DNA of 35,580 bases, from assembly GCF_029258205.1 (NCBI RefSeq), contig NZ_JARHZJ010000062.1, positions 1 through 35,580 of the forward strand, written 5' to 3'. Below the pieces are notes generated by a model that saw only the letters and a program-made list of their open reading frames with translations, did not search any database and had not been told where the DNA came from. The translations under genes and the position numbers were made by a program. Positions 7,212 to 16,596 of the stretch are shown here, piece by piece. This stretch comes from Clostridium sp. Its GTDB lineage: Bacteria > Bacillota > Clostridia > Clostridiales > Clostridiaceae. Numbering within the stretch: position 1 is the first letter of the stretch; every line of letters begins with the position of its first letter.

Positions 7212-8453
7212 ATGAGAGATGACAGAGCATTAAATGTTACTTCTGAAATCGGAAGATTAAAAACAGTTCTATTACATAGACCTGGAGAAGAAATTGAAAA
7301 CTTAACACCAGATCTATTAGATAGATTATTATTTGATGACATTCCATACTTAAAAGTTGCAAGAGAAGAACATGATGCTTTTGCACAAACTTTAAGAGAA
7401 GCAGGTGTAGAGGTGCTTTATTTAGAAGTTCTTGCTGCTGAAGCAATAGGAATTAGTGATGAGGTTAAACAAAAATTTATAAGTGAATTTATTGATGAGG
7501 CTGGAGTTGAAAGCGAAAGATTAAAAGAATCATTAATAGAATACTTCAACTCATTTAGTGATAATAAATTAATGGTTGATAAGATGATGGCTGGGGTAAG
7601 AAAGGAAGAACTTAAAGATTACAATAGAGAATCATTATATGACCAAGTAAATAATGTATATCCATTTGTATGTGATCCAATGCCAAATCTTTATTTTACA
7701 AGAGATCCATTTGCAACAATTGGACATGGTATTACATTAAACCATATGAGAACAGATACAAGAAATAGAGAAACAATATTTGCTAAATATATATTTAGAT
7801 ATCATCCAAGATTTGAAGGAAAGGATATCCCATTCTGGTTCAACAGAGATGAAAAGACTTCTCTTGAAGGTGGAGATGAATTAATACTTTCAAAAGAAAT
7901 TTTAGCAGTTGGTATATCACAAAGAACTGATTCAGCATCAGTTGAAAAATTAGCTAAAAAGCTACTTTACTATCCAGATACAAACTTTAAAACTGTATTA
8001 GCATTTAAAATACCAGTATCAAGAGCATTTATGCATTTAGATACAGTATTTACTCAAGTAGATTATGATAAATTTACAGTTCATCCTGGTATAGTAGGAC
8101 CTTTAGAAGTTTATGCATTAACTAAAGATCCGGAAAATGATGGACAACTACTTGTCACAGAAGAAGTTGATACTTTAGAAAATATATTAAAGAAATACTT
8201 AAAGAGAGATATTAAATTAATAAAATGTGGTGGCGGAGATGAAATAATAGCAGCTAGAGAACAGTGGAACGATGGTTCAAATACACTTGCTATTGCTCCA
8301 GGAGAAGTTATAGTTTATTCAAGAAACTATGTAACTAATGCAATATTAGAAAAAGAAGGAATCAAATTACACGTTATACCTTCATCTGAATTATCAAGAG
8401 GTAGAGGTGGCCCTAGATGTATGTCAATGCCTCTAATAAGAGAAGATTTATAG
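7212..8453 (+). CDS. arcA: Arginine deiminase
   Basis: This 413-residue cytoplasmic enzyme hydrolyses arginine to citrulline and ammonia, the first step of the ADI pathway. Visible signatures are the N-terminal [15 protein letters not shown], the substrate-binding [13 protein letters not shown], the EGGDELIL block, the active-site HLDTVF, and the nucleophilic Cys403 within [13 protein letters not shown] near the C-terminus. The ATG at 7212 is preferred to an in-frame ATG 57 bases upstream: it directly follows the purine-rich GAGGAAGGAAGGG, the resulting protein begins MRDDRALNV like known family members, and the longer start would precede the expected transcription start. It is the first gene of arcABDC-argR. 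A cre-like site overlaps its promoter. The sequence is very close to the C. perfringens enzyme as I remember it, with no missing residue. Confidence 0.97.
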   Translation: MRDDRALNVTSEIGRLKTVLLHRPGEEIENLTPDLLDRLLFDDIPYLKVAREEHDAFAQTLREAGVEVLYLEVLAAEAIGISDEVKQKFISEFIDEAGVESERLKESLIEYFNSFSDNKLMVDKMMAGVRKEELKDYNRESLYDQVNNVYPFVCDPMPNLYFTRDPFATIGHGITLNHMRTDTRNRETIFAKYIFRYHPRFEGKDIPFWFNRDEKTSLEGGDELILSKEILAVGISQRTDSASVEKLAKKLLYYPDTNFKTVLAFKIPVSRAFMHLDTVFTQVDYDKFTVHPGIVGPLEVYALTKDPENDGQLLVTEEVDTLENILKKYLKRDIKLIKCGGGDEIIAAREQWNDGSNTLAIAPGEVIVYSRNYVTNAILEKEGIKLHVIPSSELSRGRGGPRCMSMPLIREDL

Positions 8454-8550
8454 AATAATACTTAATATATTTTAAAGAATTTAAGAAAAATAAAATTCAA
8501 ATCTTTTTTAAGAAATAAATAAAAATATTGAATATTAGGAGGAATTAAAC

Positions 8551-9546
8551 ATGGCAGTTAATTTAAAAGGAAGAAGCTTTTTAACATTAAAAGACTTTAC
8601 ACCAGCAGAAATCAGATATTTATTAGATCTTTCTCATGACTTAAAAGCTAAAAAAAGAGCTGGAATATTAGGAGATAGCTTAAAAGGAAAAAATGTAGTT
8701 TTACTATTTGAAAAAACTTCAACTAGAACAAGATGTGCTTTTGAATGTGGAGCTGCTGAAGAAGGTGCTCATGTAACATTTTTAACTAACTCACAAATGG
8801 GTAAAAAAGAATCAATAGAAGACACTGCAAAAGTTCTTGGAAGAATGTATGATGGTATTGAATTTAGAGGATTCAAACAATCAACTGTTGAAGAATTAGC
8901 TAAACATGCAGGAGTTCCAGTTTGGAATGGATTAACTGATGCTGATCATCCAACTCAAATATTAGCAGACTTCTTAACAATAGAAGAACATGCACATAAA
9001 CCATTAAGTGAAATAAAATTAGTATTTACTGGTGATACAAGAAATAACATGAGTTATGCACTAATGTATGGTGCAGCTAAGATGGGAATGCACTTTGTAG
9101 CTCTTGGACCAGATAGTTTAAAACCAGATGAAGATATTCTTAAAGAAATGCAAGAATATTCAAAAGAAACTGGAGCAACTATAGAATTTAGTTCAAATGT
9201 TGATGAAGCAGTTAAAGATGCAGATGTTATATATACTGATATTTGGGTATCAATGGGTGAAGATGAAAGCTTATATCCAGAAAGAGTTAAACTATTAACT
9301 CCATATAAAGTAACTAGAGAAATGATGAATAAAACAGGAAATAAAAATACTTTATTCATGCACTGTCTACCATCATTCCATGATGAAGATACAGAAGTAT
9401 GTAAAGATATGATGGATAGATTAGGTCTTGATATAAGAGAAGTTGAAGATGAAGTATTTAGAAGTAAAAATTCAGTTGTATTTGATGAAGCTGAAAACAG
9501 AATGCATACAATCAAAGCAGTAATGGTAGCAACTGCTGGAAGATAA
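8551..9546 (+). CDS. arcB: Ornithine carbamoyltransferase, catabolic
   Basis: This 331-residue enzyme performs phosphorolysis of citrulline to ornithine and carbamoyl phosphate in the arc pathway. The carbamoyl-phosphate motif STRTR is at residues 57-61 (in [13 protein letters not shown]). DHPTQ follows in the middle, and the ornithine loop with Cys appears as MHCLP near the C-terminus; all are intact. The length is standard. AGGAGG lies eight bases before the ATG. The gap from arcA is 97 bases with no convincing terminator, so co-transcription is expected. The gap to arcD, in contrast, carries a large stem-loop. Assignment as the catabolic rather than the biosynthetic enzyme rests on its operon position. 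Confidence 0.97.
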   Translation: MAVNLKGRSFLTLKDFTPAEIRYLLDLSHDLKAKKRAGILGDSLKGKNVVLLFEKTSTRTRCAFECGAAEEGAHVTFLTNSQMGKKESIEDTAKVLGRMYDGIEFRGFKQSTVEELAKHAGVPVWNGLTDADHPTQILADFLTIEEHAHKPLSEIKLVFTGDTRNNMSYALMYGAAKMGMHFVALGPDSLKPDEDILKEMQEYSKETGATIEFSSNVDEAVKDADVIYTDIWVSMGEDESLYPERVKLLTPYKVTREMMNKTGNKNTLFMHCLPSFHDEDTEVCKDMMDRLGLDIREVEDEVFRSKNSVVFDEAENRMHTIKAVMVATAGR

Positions 9547-9559
9547 TAAATTTTCTTAA

Positions 9560-9664
9560 GGGGCTGTATTTATAATATTATCTAAGGAATAATTAGCATT
9601 TAAATTATTTAATTTTAATAACTGAATTTTCCTTTCATTATATTATAAATTCTGCCCTGTTTTT
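9560..9664 (+). repeat. Large stem-loop between arcB and arcD
   Basis: The 28-base arms 9560-9587 and 9631-9658 are complementary at about 22 of 28 positions, including GGGC/GCCC and a central block ATTTATAATAT. TTTTT follows at 9660-9664. It may be a leaky terminator or an RNA processing/stability element that sets enzyme to antiporter ratios. Confidence 0.65.
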
Positions 9665-9690
9665 AATAAGATGAAAGTTGGTGAAGTTAT

Positions 9691-11127
9691 ATGGAAGAAC
9701 AACATAATGAGCCAAAAAAATTAGGGTTTGCTCAATTGGCAGCATTAATAGTTGGTTCTATGATTGGTGGTGGAGCTTTCAATCTTCCATCAGATATGGC
9801 GAGGGGAGCTGGTACTGGGGCAGTTATAATAGGATGGATTATAACTGGTATTGGTATGATAGCTTTGGCATTTGTTTATCAATCATTAGCTAATAGAAAA
9901 CCTGAATTAACAGGTGGTGTTTATAGTTATGCAAAAGCTGGATTTGGAGAATATATAGGATTCAATTCAGCTTGGGGATATTGGTTAAGTGCATGGATAG
10001 GAAATGTATCTTATTCAGTACTTTTATTTGGAGCAGTAGGTTATTTTTTACCTATATTTGGAGCGGGAAATAATGTAGCATCTATTATTGGTGCATCAGT
10101 ATTGCTTTGGGCATTTACACTTCTAATATTAAATGGAGTAAGTGGAGCTGCACTTATAAATCTTATAACTACTATAGCTAAGTTAGTTCCAATATTTTTA
10201 TTTATAATTATCTCATTATTTATGTTTAATTTTGATAAATTTACTTTCCAATTTTGGGGTACAGGTGATTTGGGAGGAATTGTTACACAGGTAAAGAGTA
10301 CTATGTTAGTAACACTATGGTGCTTCATTGGAATTGAAGGGGCTGTAGTTGTTTCTGGAAGAGCTAAGAAACAAAGTGATGTAGGTAAGGCGACAGTACT
10401 TGGTCTTATAGGAACATTAATAATATATATGTTAATAACATTAATGTCACTTGGAGTTATGGACAGAGTGAGACTTTCAGGACTTGAAAATCCATCAATG
10501 GCGTATGTTCTTGAGTTTGCAGTTGGTAAATGGGGAGCAGTTCTTATTAATTTAGGATTAATAATTTCATTATTTGGATCACTTCTTGGATGGGCATTAC
10601 TTGCAGCAGAAATTCCTTATGTAGCAGCAAAGGATGGTGTATTACCTAAAGTATTTGCTAAATTAAATAAAAAAGGAACACCAAGTGGTTCATTAATAAT
10701 AACTAATTTATTAGTGCAAGCATTTCTTATATTAACACTAGTAGCAAGCAGTACTTATCAAGCTTTATACTCAGTAGCTAGTACAGCTATATTGGTACCA
10801 TATCTTTTAAGTGCTATGTATGGATTTAAGCTAGCACTAACAGGTGAAACTTACGATAAAGATCCTACAGGAAGAACCAGAGATAAAATTTTCGGTGGAA
10901 TAGCAACAGTTTATGCTATATGGCTTTGTTATGCAGCAGGACTTAAGTATTTATTATTATGTTTCATATTATATGCAGTTGGAATTATATTCTTCTACAT
11001 TGGTAAAAAACAGAATAATAAAAATGATGTTGTGTTTGTAGGAAAAGAAAAAATACTAGCAATAATTGTTTTAGTTATAGCAATTATTGCAATAGTAATG
11101 TTATTTAATGGAACAATAACTATTTAG
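9691..11127 (+). CDS. arcD: Arginine/ornithine antiporter
   Basis: This 478-residue APC-superfamily membrane protein exchanges external arginine for ornithine, so the pathway needs no energy for uptake. The N-terminus carries the APC signature [20 protein letters not shown] in the first membrane helix. About 12-13 hydrophobic segments follow. [20 protein letters not shown] in the middle is typical of the basic amino acid antiporter branch (ArcD/YdgI type). The ribosome site is modest (GGTGA seven bases before the ATG) compared with the strong sites of arcB and arcC. Together with the upstream stem-loop this suggests lower expression of the antiporter than of the enzymes, an inference. Exact substrate choice within the family is inferred from the operon. 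Confidence 0.93.
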   Translation: MEEQHNEPKKLGFAQLAALIVGSMIGGGAFNLPSDMARGAGTGAVIIGWIITGIGMIALAFVYQSLANRKPELTGGVYSYAKAGFGEYIGFNSAWGYWLSAWIGNVSYSVLLFGAVGYFLPIFGAGNNVASIIGASVLLWAFTLLILNGVSGAALINLITTIAKLVPIFLFIIISLFMFNFDKFTFQFWGTGDLGGIVTQVKSTMLVTLWCFIGIEGAVVVSGRAKKQSDVGKATVLGLIGTLIIYMLITLMSLGVMDRVRLSGLENPSMAYVLEFAVGKWGAVLINLGLIISLFGSLLGWALLAAEIPYVAAKDGVLPKVFAKLNKKGTPSGSLIITNLLVQAFLILTLVASSTYQALYSVASTAILVPYLLSAMYGFKLALTGETYDKDPTGRTRDKIFGGIATVYAIWLCYAAGLKYLLLCFILYAVGIIFFYIGKKQNNKNDVVFVGKEKILAIIVLVIAIIAIVMLFNGTITI

Positions 11128-11185
11128 ATATAAGAATAAAATTAAAATTAAATAGATCGGGAGAAATATAAAGGAGGAAAAGACT

Positions 11186-12130
11186 ATGAAAATTGTTTTA
11201 GCATTAGGCGGAAACGCATTACAAAAAGATTCAAAAGATAAAAGCGCAGAAGGTCAATTAGAGACATGTAGACAAACAGCTGTTTCAGTAGCTGATTTAA
11301 TAGAAGATGGACATGAAGTATCAATAGTACATGGAAATGGACCACAAGTTGGACAAATATTAGCTAGCGTTGAATTAGCTCATCAAGTTGATAATGGAAA
11401 CCCATTATTTCCATTTGATGTAGTTGGTGCTTTTTCAGAAGGGTATATCGGTTATCATCTTCAAAATGCTATTAGAGAAGAATTATTAAAAAGAGGGATA
11501 AAAAAATCAGTAGATACAATTACAACTCAAGTAATAGTTGATAAAAATGATCCTGGTTTTAAAAATCCGACTAAACCAATAGGCTCTTTTTATTCAAAAG
11601 ATGAAGCAGAAAAGTTAGAAAAAGATAAAGGATATACTATGAAAGAAGATGCTGGTAGAGGATATAGAAGAGTAGTGGCTTCACCAAAACCGATAGATAT
11701 AGTAGAAAAAGAAGCTATAAAAACTATGGTAGATAGTGGATTTATTGTAATAGCTTGCGGAGGTGGTGGAATACCTGTAGTAGAGGATGGAAATAGACTT
11801 GAAGGAGTTCCTGCAGTTATAGATAAGGATTTTGCAGCTGAAAAATTAGCTGAAATATTAGATGCAGATGCATTATTAATATTAACAGCAGTTGATAGAG
11901 TTTGTGTGAACTTTAATAAACCAGATCAAAAGGCTTTAAAAGAAATTAATTTAGAAGAAGTAGACAAATATATAAAAGAAGGTCAATTTGCACCAGGAAG
12001 CATGCTTCCAAAGGTTGAAGCTTGTAAAAAGTTTGTATTAAGTGGAGATAAAAAAGTAGCTATAATTGCATCTTTAGTTAATGCTAAATCAGCCTTAAGA
12101 GGAGAGTCAGGAACAAAAATAATTAAATAA
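11186..12130 (+). CDS. arcC: Carbamate kinase
   Basis: This 314-residue amino-acid-kinase-fold enzyme transfers phosphate from carbamoyl phosphate to ADP, giving ATP, ammonia and CO2; it is the energy-yielding step of the pathway. The N-terminal phosphate loop GGNALQ is at residues 8-13. HGNGPQVG lies at about 54-61, CGGGGIPVV in the middle, and LTAVDRVCVNFNKP with the GSMLPKVEA block towards the C-terminus. All are family hallmarks and the length is normal. AAGGAGG stands eight bases before the ATG. The gap after arcD is 58 bases without a terminator. The argR gene follows after 71 bases. Confidence 0.97.
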   Translation: MKIVLALGGNALQKDSKDKSAEGQLETCRQTAVSVADLIEDGHEVSIVHGNGPQVGQILASVELAHQVDNGNPLFPFDVVGAFSEGYIGYHLQNAIREELLKRGIKKSVDTITTQVIVDKNDPGFKNPTKPIGSFYSKDEAEKLEKDKGYTMKEDAGRGYRRVVASPKPIDIVEKEAIKTMVDSGFIVIACGGGGIPVVEDGNRLEGVPAVIDKDFAAEKLAEILDADALLILTAVDRVCVNFNKPDQKALKEINLEEVDKYIKEGQFAPGSMLPKVEACKKFVLSGDKKVAIIASLVNAKSALRGESGTKIIK

Positions 12131-12201
12131 AATTGCATATATATTAATTTTATTGTTTATATAGTATACATATAGGGTTAAAGGGTAGCAAAGGAGATAC
12201 T

Positions 12202-12657
12202 ATGAGTAATTTAGAGAAATCTTTAAGACATGAAGCAATATTAGATATAATAGAGAATAAATGTATCTGTAAACAAGAAGAATTAATAATTGAATTAAAA
12301 GAATGTGGAATAAATGTAACTCAAGCTACTTTATCAAGAGATCTTCATGAGATGAATATAATTAGAAAGAGTTTTGAAAATCATGAGCATATATATATTA
12401 TTACTAAGGAAGATAAGTTTACAAAAAAGTTTAAAAGTATATTTAAGAGCTCTGTAAGAAGTATATATATGCAAGAATATTTGATATCAGTTAATACCTT
12501 AGATGGTATGGCTAGTTTGATTGGAGAATTTATAGACAGGCTTGATGACGGAAGAATAGCTGGAACAGTAGCAAAAAAAAATCATATTCTAGTTTTATGT
12601 AGAAGTATTAATGCTACTCAACAGATATTAAAAGAATTAGATTCCTTAAGATTATAA
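12202..12657 (+). CDS. argR: ArgR-family regulator lacking the arginine-binding Asp pair
   Basis: This 151-residue protein has the ArgR architecture. A winged helix-turn-helix at residues 1-70 holds the recognition segment VTQATLSRDLHEM, and a C-terminal hexamerisation/effector domain covers about 80-150. The place where typical ArgR/AhrC proteins have GT(I/V)xGDDT reads GTVAKKNH at 121-128, so both Asp residues that contact arginine are absent. The following ILVLCRS strand is normal, so a frameshift is unlikely, although a run of nine A falls exactly here. AAGGAGA is five bases before the ATG. As last gene of the arc operon it probably controls this operon, perhaps together with a second, arginine-sensing ArgR encoded elsewhere, as known for paired ArgR proteins of lactic acid bacteria. 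Confidence 0.9.
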   Translation: MSNLEKSLRHEAILDIIENKCICKQEELIIELKECGINVTQATLSRDLHEMNIIRKSFENHEHIYIITKEDKFTKKFKSIFKSSVRSIYMQEYLISVNTLDGMASLIGEFIDRLDDGRIAGTVAKKNHILVLCRSINATQQILKELDSLRL

Positions 12658-12828
12658 TTTAAAGTAATTAATTCTATAAAGAGTTAAGAATAAATATTAA
12701 TACCTTAAATGTTGAATTGTATAAAAGTCCATAGACTAAAGTATTTTATATTTTTTAAACTTAATAATATTAAGAAATATAAATATGTTTAGTTGAAAAA
12801 ATTTTTTAAATAATTGCCTAAAAGATGA

Positions 12829-12888
12829 ATCACAGTCAATTGATGTGTTTTATTTAGAAATACATCAATTGACTGTGATATTTTTTTG
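12829..12888. terminator. Strong bidirectional terminator between argR and mscL
   Basis: A perfect 18-bp stem (12829-12846 with 12862-12879, core CACAGTCAATTGATGT) is followed by seven T. It is shared by the convergent argR and mscL genes; 170 bases of AT-rich DNA lie between argR and the stem. Confidence 0.92.
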
Positions 12889-12927
12889 TTAAACTAACTG
12901 ATAAAATATTTAAATTTGATTATTAGC

Positions 12928-13374
12928 TTATTCTAAAAGAGATGTACAATTAGGACATCTAGTAGCCTTTATGTCTATTTTAGTATAGCAATAAGGACAA
13001 TCTTTTTTTGTAGATTTCACTTTAACTTCCTCTTTTTTCTTAGTGAAGTTTTTAAGCTTATTTATTTGTTTTATTACTATAAATATAGAAAATGATATTA
13101 TTAAAAAGTTAATTAAGTTATTTAAAAATAGTCCGTAATTTATAGTAGCTGCACCAGTTTGTTTAGCTTCGTGTAATGAATTAAAGTGTTGTCCACTTAA
13201 ATTTATGTACAAGTTAGAGAAATCAACTTTCCCAACTAATCTACCAACTATAGGCATTATAATATCATTTACTAATGAAGTTACAATTTTTCCGAAAGCT
13301 CCACCTATAACAACACCAATAGATAAATCTATTACATTTCCTTTCATGGCGAATTCCTTAAATTCTTTCCACAT
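12928..13374 (-). CDS. mscL: Large-conductance mechanosensitive channel with C-terminal zinc ribbon
   Basis: This 148-residue inner-membrane channel opens under membrane tension to release solutes on osmotic downshock. The N-terminal helix and TM1 ([20 protein letters not shown] then [17 protein letters not shown]) are typical. TM2 is at about 82-102, and the cytoplasmic part starts with INKLKNF. Unlike the E. coli protein, the tail carries CPYC at 126-129 and CPNC at 140-143, a four-Cys zinc-ribbon pattern, after a basic linker. The start is supported by AAAGGAGG on the minus strand. The gene is a single unit bounded by a shared terminator. Family assignment is certain; zinc binding is an inference from the spacing of the Cys pairs. 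Confidence 0.95.
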   Translation of the reverse strand: MWKEFKEFAMKGNVIDLSIGVVIGGAFGKIVTSLVNDIIMPIVGRLVGKVDFSNLYINLSGQHFNSLHEAKQTGAATINYGLFLNNLINFLIISFSIFIVIKQINKLKNFTKKKEEVKVKSTKKDCPYCYTKIDIKATRCPNCTSLLE

Positions 13375-13822
13375 ATTACTTCCTCCTTTTAAATTTAATA
13401 TGAGTTTATAAGAACTAATTTAATAAAAATTAATTTATATATGAAAATAAAAAATTGTCAAAAGAATAAACAAATTGTAGCGGATATAGGTATTTAAATT
13501 CAATTAATAATCATTTATATTAAAATTATCCTAAAAGCGTATTTATAGAAAATACTAAATATAGATTTTATATTATGTAATAATATAGAATCTATACATT
13601 ATATAAAGTTATTTATTATTATTTATTTTACATATAGTTTTTTATAATTAAGTGGAAATGTTTTAAGTTTTTTACTAAACAAATAAAAGTTATTTTACCT
13701 TTAAGATGATAAAAAAGTAAAAAGAAAAATTTAAAATTAATTCATTATGTAATACAATAAAGATGTATTTTGTTAGGAAGAAAATATATTATAAGTAAAA
13801 AAAACTTAAGAAGGTGATTAGT
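13375..13822. other. Non-coding divergent gap with a 15-bp hairpin
   Basis: This AT-rich gap separates mscL (minus) from the hydrolase gene (plus) and must hold both promoters; I could not assign either one confidently. It contains a hairpin with arms 13561-13575 and 13581-13595 (ATAGATTTTATATTA with TAATATAGAATCTAT, one G-T pair, 5-base loop) and no T run after it. Confidence 0.5.
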
Positions 13823-14797
13823 ATGTGGTTTAACAAATTATATATAGTTACTATAGAATTGTTATCAGGTATTTTGGAAAAAGTAGCTAAATGTAATTTA
13901 GCATCTAAAATTTATAAAACAGTTTTTCAATTAGGAGTTTTTCCAAAGCCAAAGAACTTTAGTGAGATATCTAGAAATTTAATAGTAGAGAAAGATATAA
14001 TTTATAAATCATCAATTTTAGATGGGAATAAGTTAGACATATATTATCCTAAAAAGCTTAATAAAAAGCTGTCTGTCTTAATGTGGATACATGGTGGTGG
14101 ATACATAGCTAATAGTAAAGAGACTGTTAAAAACTATATGATGGCTTTAGCTAATAAAGGATTTCTTGTATTTAACATAGATTATGCCTTAGCTCCAAAG
14201 TATAAATATCCAAGTCAAATAATTCAATGTAATGAAGCTTTAAAATACGTCTTTGAAAATGCAGAGAAGTTTAATGGAGATAGAGAGAATATTTTTATTG
14301 GAGGAGATTCTGCTGGATCTCAGATGGCTAGTCAGTTAGCTGCAATTATAAGTAATGAAAATTTATCTAATAAAATGAATTTAAAACCAAGTATAAAAAA
14401 TAAGTTTTTAAGAGGAGTAATATTATTTTGTGGATTATACAATATGGATACTCTTAGAGCAACTGAATTTCCTGGTATTAAAACTTATATGGAAGCATTA
14501 ACTGGATATAGTGATTTTGAAAATTACGAAAGAATAGATGAACTAGCTACTATTAAATATATAACTCCTAATTATCCAAATACATTTATAACAGTTGGTG
14601 ATATTGATCCTTTTGTTAATCAAGGAAAAGAGTTAGCGTCTTCCTTAAGAGCTTTAGGAGTTACTGTGGGTTCAAAATTTTTTGAAAATAGAGGATTATG
14701 GCATGAATACCAATTTAAATTTTCAATTCCAGAAGCGAGAGAAACATTTAAAAGTGTGATTAAATTTTTGAATGATAATAGTAAAAGTAGCGATTAA
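13823..14797 (+). CDS. Alpha/beta hydrolase (hormone-sensitive-lipase-like esterase)
   Basis: This 324-residue hydrolase belongs to the alpha/beta-hydrolase fold-3 type. The oxyanion motif HGGG is at residues 90-93. The nucleophile elbow GGDSAG has Ser163. The likely acid is Asp260 or Asp262 (TVGDIDPF) and the His is His294 (GLWHEYQF), so the catalytic triad is complete. It probably cleaves carboxyl esters; the natural substrate is unknown. The N-terminal 40 residues contain a partly hydrophobic stretch but no clear signal peptide, so it is probably cytoplasmic or loosely membrane-bound. I chose ATG 13823: AGGTGA lies directly upstream at the right distance, and the GTG at 13814 is part of that ribosome site. 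It appears monocistronic, with about 150 bases before the nitroreductase gene. Confidence 0.88.
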   Translation: MWFNKLYIVTIELLSGILEKVAKCNLASKIYKTVFQLGVFPKPKNFSEISRNLIVEKDIIYKSSILDGNKLDIYYPKKLNKKLSVLMWIHGGGYIANSKETVKNYMMALANKGFLVFNIDYALAPKYKYPSQIIQCNEALKYVFENAEKFNGDRENIFIGGDSAGSQMASQLAAIISNENLSNKMNLKPSIKNKFLRGVILFCGLYNMDTLRATEFPGIKTYMEALTGYSDFENYERIDELATIKYITPNYPNTFITVGDIDPFVNQGKELASSLRALGVTVGSKFFENRGLWHEYQFKFSIPEARETFKSVIKFLNDNSKSSD

Positions 14798-14948
14798 GTT
14801 TACTTTTAATTACCAGAGCTTTCATAAGAGGAAACTCATTTAAGTTATATAATATATTATACAATTATTGATAAAATAATAATATCTTAATAATTAGGAA
14901 ATAATAACATTAAATAAACATAATAAATATAAATAGGAGGACATAACA

Positions 14949-15617
14949 ATGAAAATGAATAGAAAAGATATTATAGATATTTTTAATTTTAGATTTGCTA
15001 CAAAGGAATTTACAGGAGAAATAATACCTAAAGAGGATATGGAGATGATTGCTGAAACAGCTAGATTATCACCAAGTTCATTTGGATTAGAACCTTGGAA
15101 GTTTATTATTGTAGAAAATAAGGAATTAATTAAAGAAATTTCAGAGGTATCTTGGGGATTACAAAGACAAGCTTCAACAACAAGTCATATTGTAATTGCC
15201 TTAACAAAGTCAGGACGTGAAGTTAAATATGATTCAGATTATATTAGAAACCTTTGGATTAATACAAAGGGTGTTTCAGAAGAGGTTTTTCAAGGAATAA
15301 AAGATGTATTAAAAAACTTCCAAGTTGGAAAGTTAGAAGCTGATGAAACAAATGAAAAATTGCTTGAGTGGTCAAAAAGACAAACTTATATAGCATTAGG
15401 AAATATGATGACGGCAGCTGCTATGAGAGAAATAGATTCATGTGCTATTGAGGGATTTGATAAAGAAAAAGTAGAAGAGATATTAGTTAGAAAAGGTATT
15501 TTAGATAAAGATAAATATGAACTAACATATTTAATAGCCTTTGGATATAGAAAAGAAGATCCTAACAGAAAGAAATCAAGACTTCCAAAAAATGAAGTGA
15601 TTCAATGGATAGAATAA
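14949..15617 (+). CDS. Nitroreductase family NAD(P)H oxidoreductase
   Basis: This 222-residue FMN-dependent oxidoreductase has the standard family size. The N-terminal FNFRFATKEFTGE resembles the phosphate-binding Arg segment, and ARLSPSSFGLEPWKFIIVEN at about 31-50 is the FMN-binding block. The segment with YIALGNMMTAAAMREIDSCAIEGFD at about 151-175 and the C-terminal FGYRKEDP are further hallmarks of the YdgI/NfnB-like branch. Such enzymes reduce nitro compounds or quinones; the physiological substrate is unknown. AGGAGG lies eight bases before the ATG. The gene ends in a hairpin terminator, so it does not belong to the following nan operon. Confidence 0.9.
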   Translation: MKMNRKDIIDIFNFRFATKEFTGEIIPKEDMEMIAETARLSPSSFGLEPWKFIIVENKELIKEISEVSWGLQRQASTTSHIVIALTKSGREVKYDSDYIRNLWINTKGVSEEVFQGIKDVLKNFQVGKLEADETNEKLLEWSKRQTYIALGNMMTAAAMREIDSCAIEGFDKEKVEEILVRKGILDKDKYELTYLIAFGYRKEDPNRKKSRLPKNEVIQWIE

Positions 15618-15642
15618 GGTAGATAAATTTATTTTATAAATT

Positions 15643-15688
15643 AAAAGGGTTTGCATTAAAAATTATTTTGATACAAATTCTTTTTTTT
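15643..15688 (+). terminator. Terminator after the nitroreductase gene
   Basis: Arms 15643-15661 and 15666-15684 pair at 18 of 19 positions when G-T pairs are counted, followed by a run of T. Confidence 0.75.
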
Positions 15689-15802
15689 ATGAAATAAATT
15701 TTCTAAAATAAAAATTATAAGAATAAAAGTGGAAAAATATGAATAAAAATAACTTAAAACAGAGGTTATAGGCATATTTGAAAAAATAAGAACCATAAAA
15801 TA

Positions 15803-15878
15803 GAAAAATATTTTCAAAAAAAGTATTGAAATTTTTTAGGAAAAGGATTACAATAAAAACATAAAGAAAATAATTTTC
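15803..15878 (+). promoter_or_regulatory. nan operon promoter flanked by two matching dyads
   Basis: TTGAAA (15826-15831) and TACAAT (15849-15854) are exactly 17 bases apart. On either side stand the similar dyads GAAAAATATTTTC (15803-15815) and GAAAATAATTTTC (15866-15878), whose centres are 63 bases apart, close to six helical turns. They are good candidates for operators of the RpiR-type regulator encoded at the end of the cluster, perhaps with DNA looping. Confidence 0.55.
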
Positions 15879-15894
15879 AGAAAAAGGTGATAAA

Positions 15895-16560
15895 ATGTTA
15901 GAAGTGGTAAAAGGAAATTTAATAGTTTCTTGCCAAGCTTTATCAGATGAACCTTTGCATAGTTCTTTTATTATGGGAAGGATGGCAATAGCAGCTAAGC
16001 AAGGTGGAGCAGTAGCTATAAGAGCTCAAAGTGTTGATGATATCAATGAAATAAAGAAAGTTACCAATCTTCCTATTATTGGAATAATAAAAAGGGATTA
16101 CGATGATTCAGAAATTTATATAACTCCAACTATGAAAGAAGTGGATGAGCTTTTAAAAACAGATTGTGAAATGATAGCCTTAGATGCTACAAATAGAAAA
16201 AGACCTAATGATGAAAATGTAAAGGATTTAGTTGATGCTATTCACGCAAAAGGAAGATTAGCAATGGCTGATATATCGACTTTAGAAGAGGGAATTGAAG
16301 CAGAAAAATTAGGATTCGATTGTATATCTACAACACTTTCAGGATATACACCATATTCTAAGCAAAGCAATGGTGTTGACTTTGAACTTTTAGAAGAATT
16401 GGTAAAAGTAGTGAAAATTCCAATTATTTGTGAAGGGAAAATAAACACTCCAGAAGAGTTAAAGAAAGCATTTGATTTAGGTGCATATTCAGCAGTTGTT
16501 GGAGGAGCTATAACAAGACCACAACAAATAACTAAGAGATTTACTGATATTTTAAAATAA
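15895..16560 (+). CDS. nanE: N-acetylmannosamine-6-phosphate 2-epimerase
   Basis: This 221-residue (beta/alpha)8-barrel enzyme converts ManNAc-6-P to GlcNAc-6-P in sialic acid catabolism. The residues known as important from the C. perfringens enzyme are all present at the same numbers: Arg43 (AIRAQS), Lys66 (GIIKRDYDD), Asp126 (AMADIST) and Glu180 (ICEGKINTPEE). ALDATNRKRP and VVGGAITRP are further family motifs. GGTGA stands four bases before the ATG. It is the first gene of the nan operon, 36 bases before nanA, behind a strong promoter flanked by two candidate regulator dyads. Confidence 0.97.
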   Translation: MLEVVKGNLIVSCQALSDEPLHSSFIMGRMAIAAKQGGAVAIRAQSVDDINEIKKVTNLPIIGIIKRDYDDSEIYITPTMKEVDELLKTDCEMIALDATNRKRPNDENVKDLVDAIHAKGRLAMADISTLEEGIEAEKLGFDCISTTLSGYTPYSKQSNGVDFELLEELVKVVKIPIICEGKINTPEELKKAFDLGAYSAVVGGAITRPQQITKRFTDILK

Positions 16561-16596
16561 AGCAAATATTTAAATGAATTTGGGAGGAGAAAGACA

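Noticed and set aside
9054..9515. Minus-strand ORF of 153 codons inside arcB
   Set aside because: It is antisense to a fully conserved enzyme gene, with no family features.
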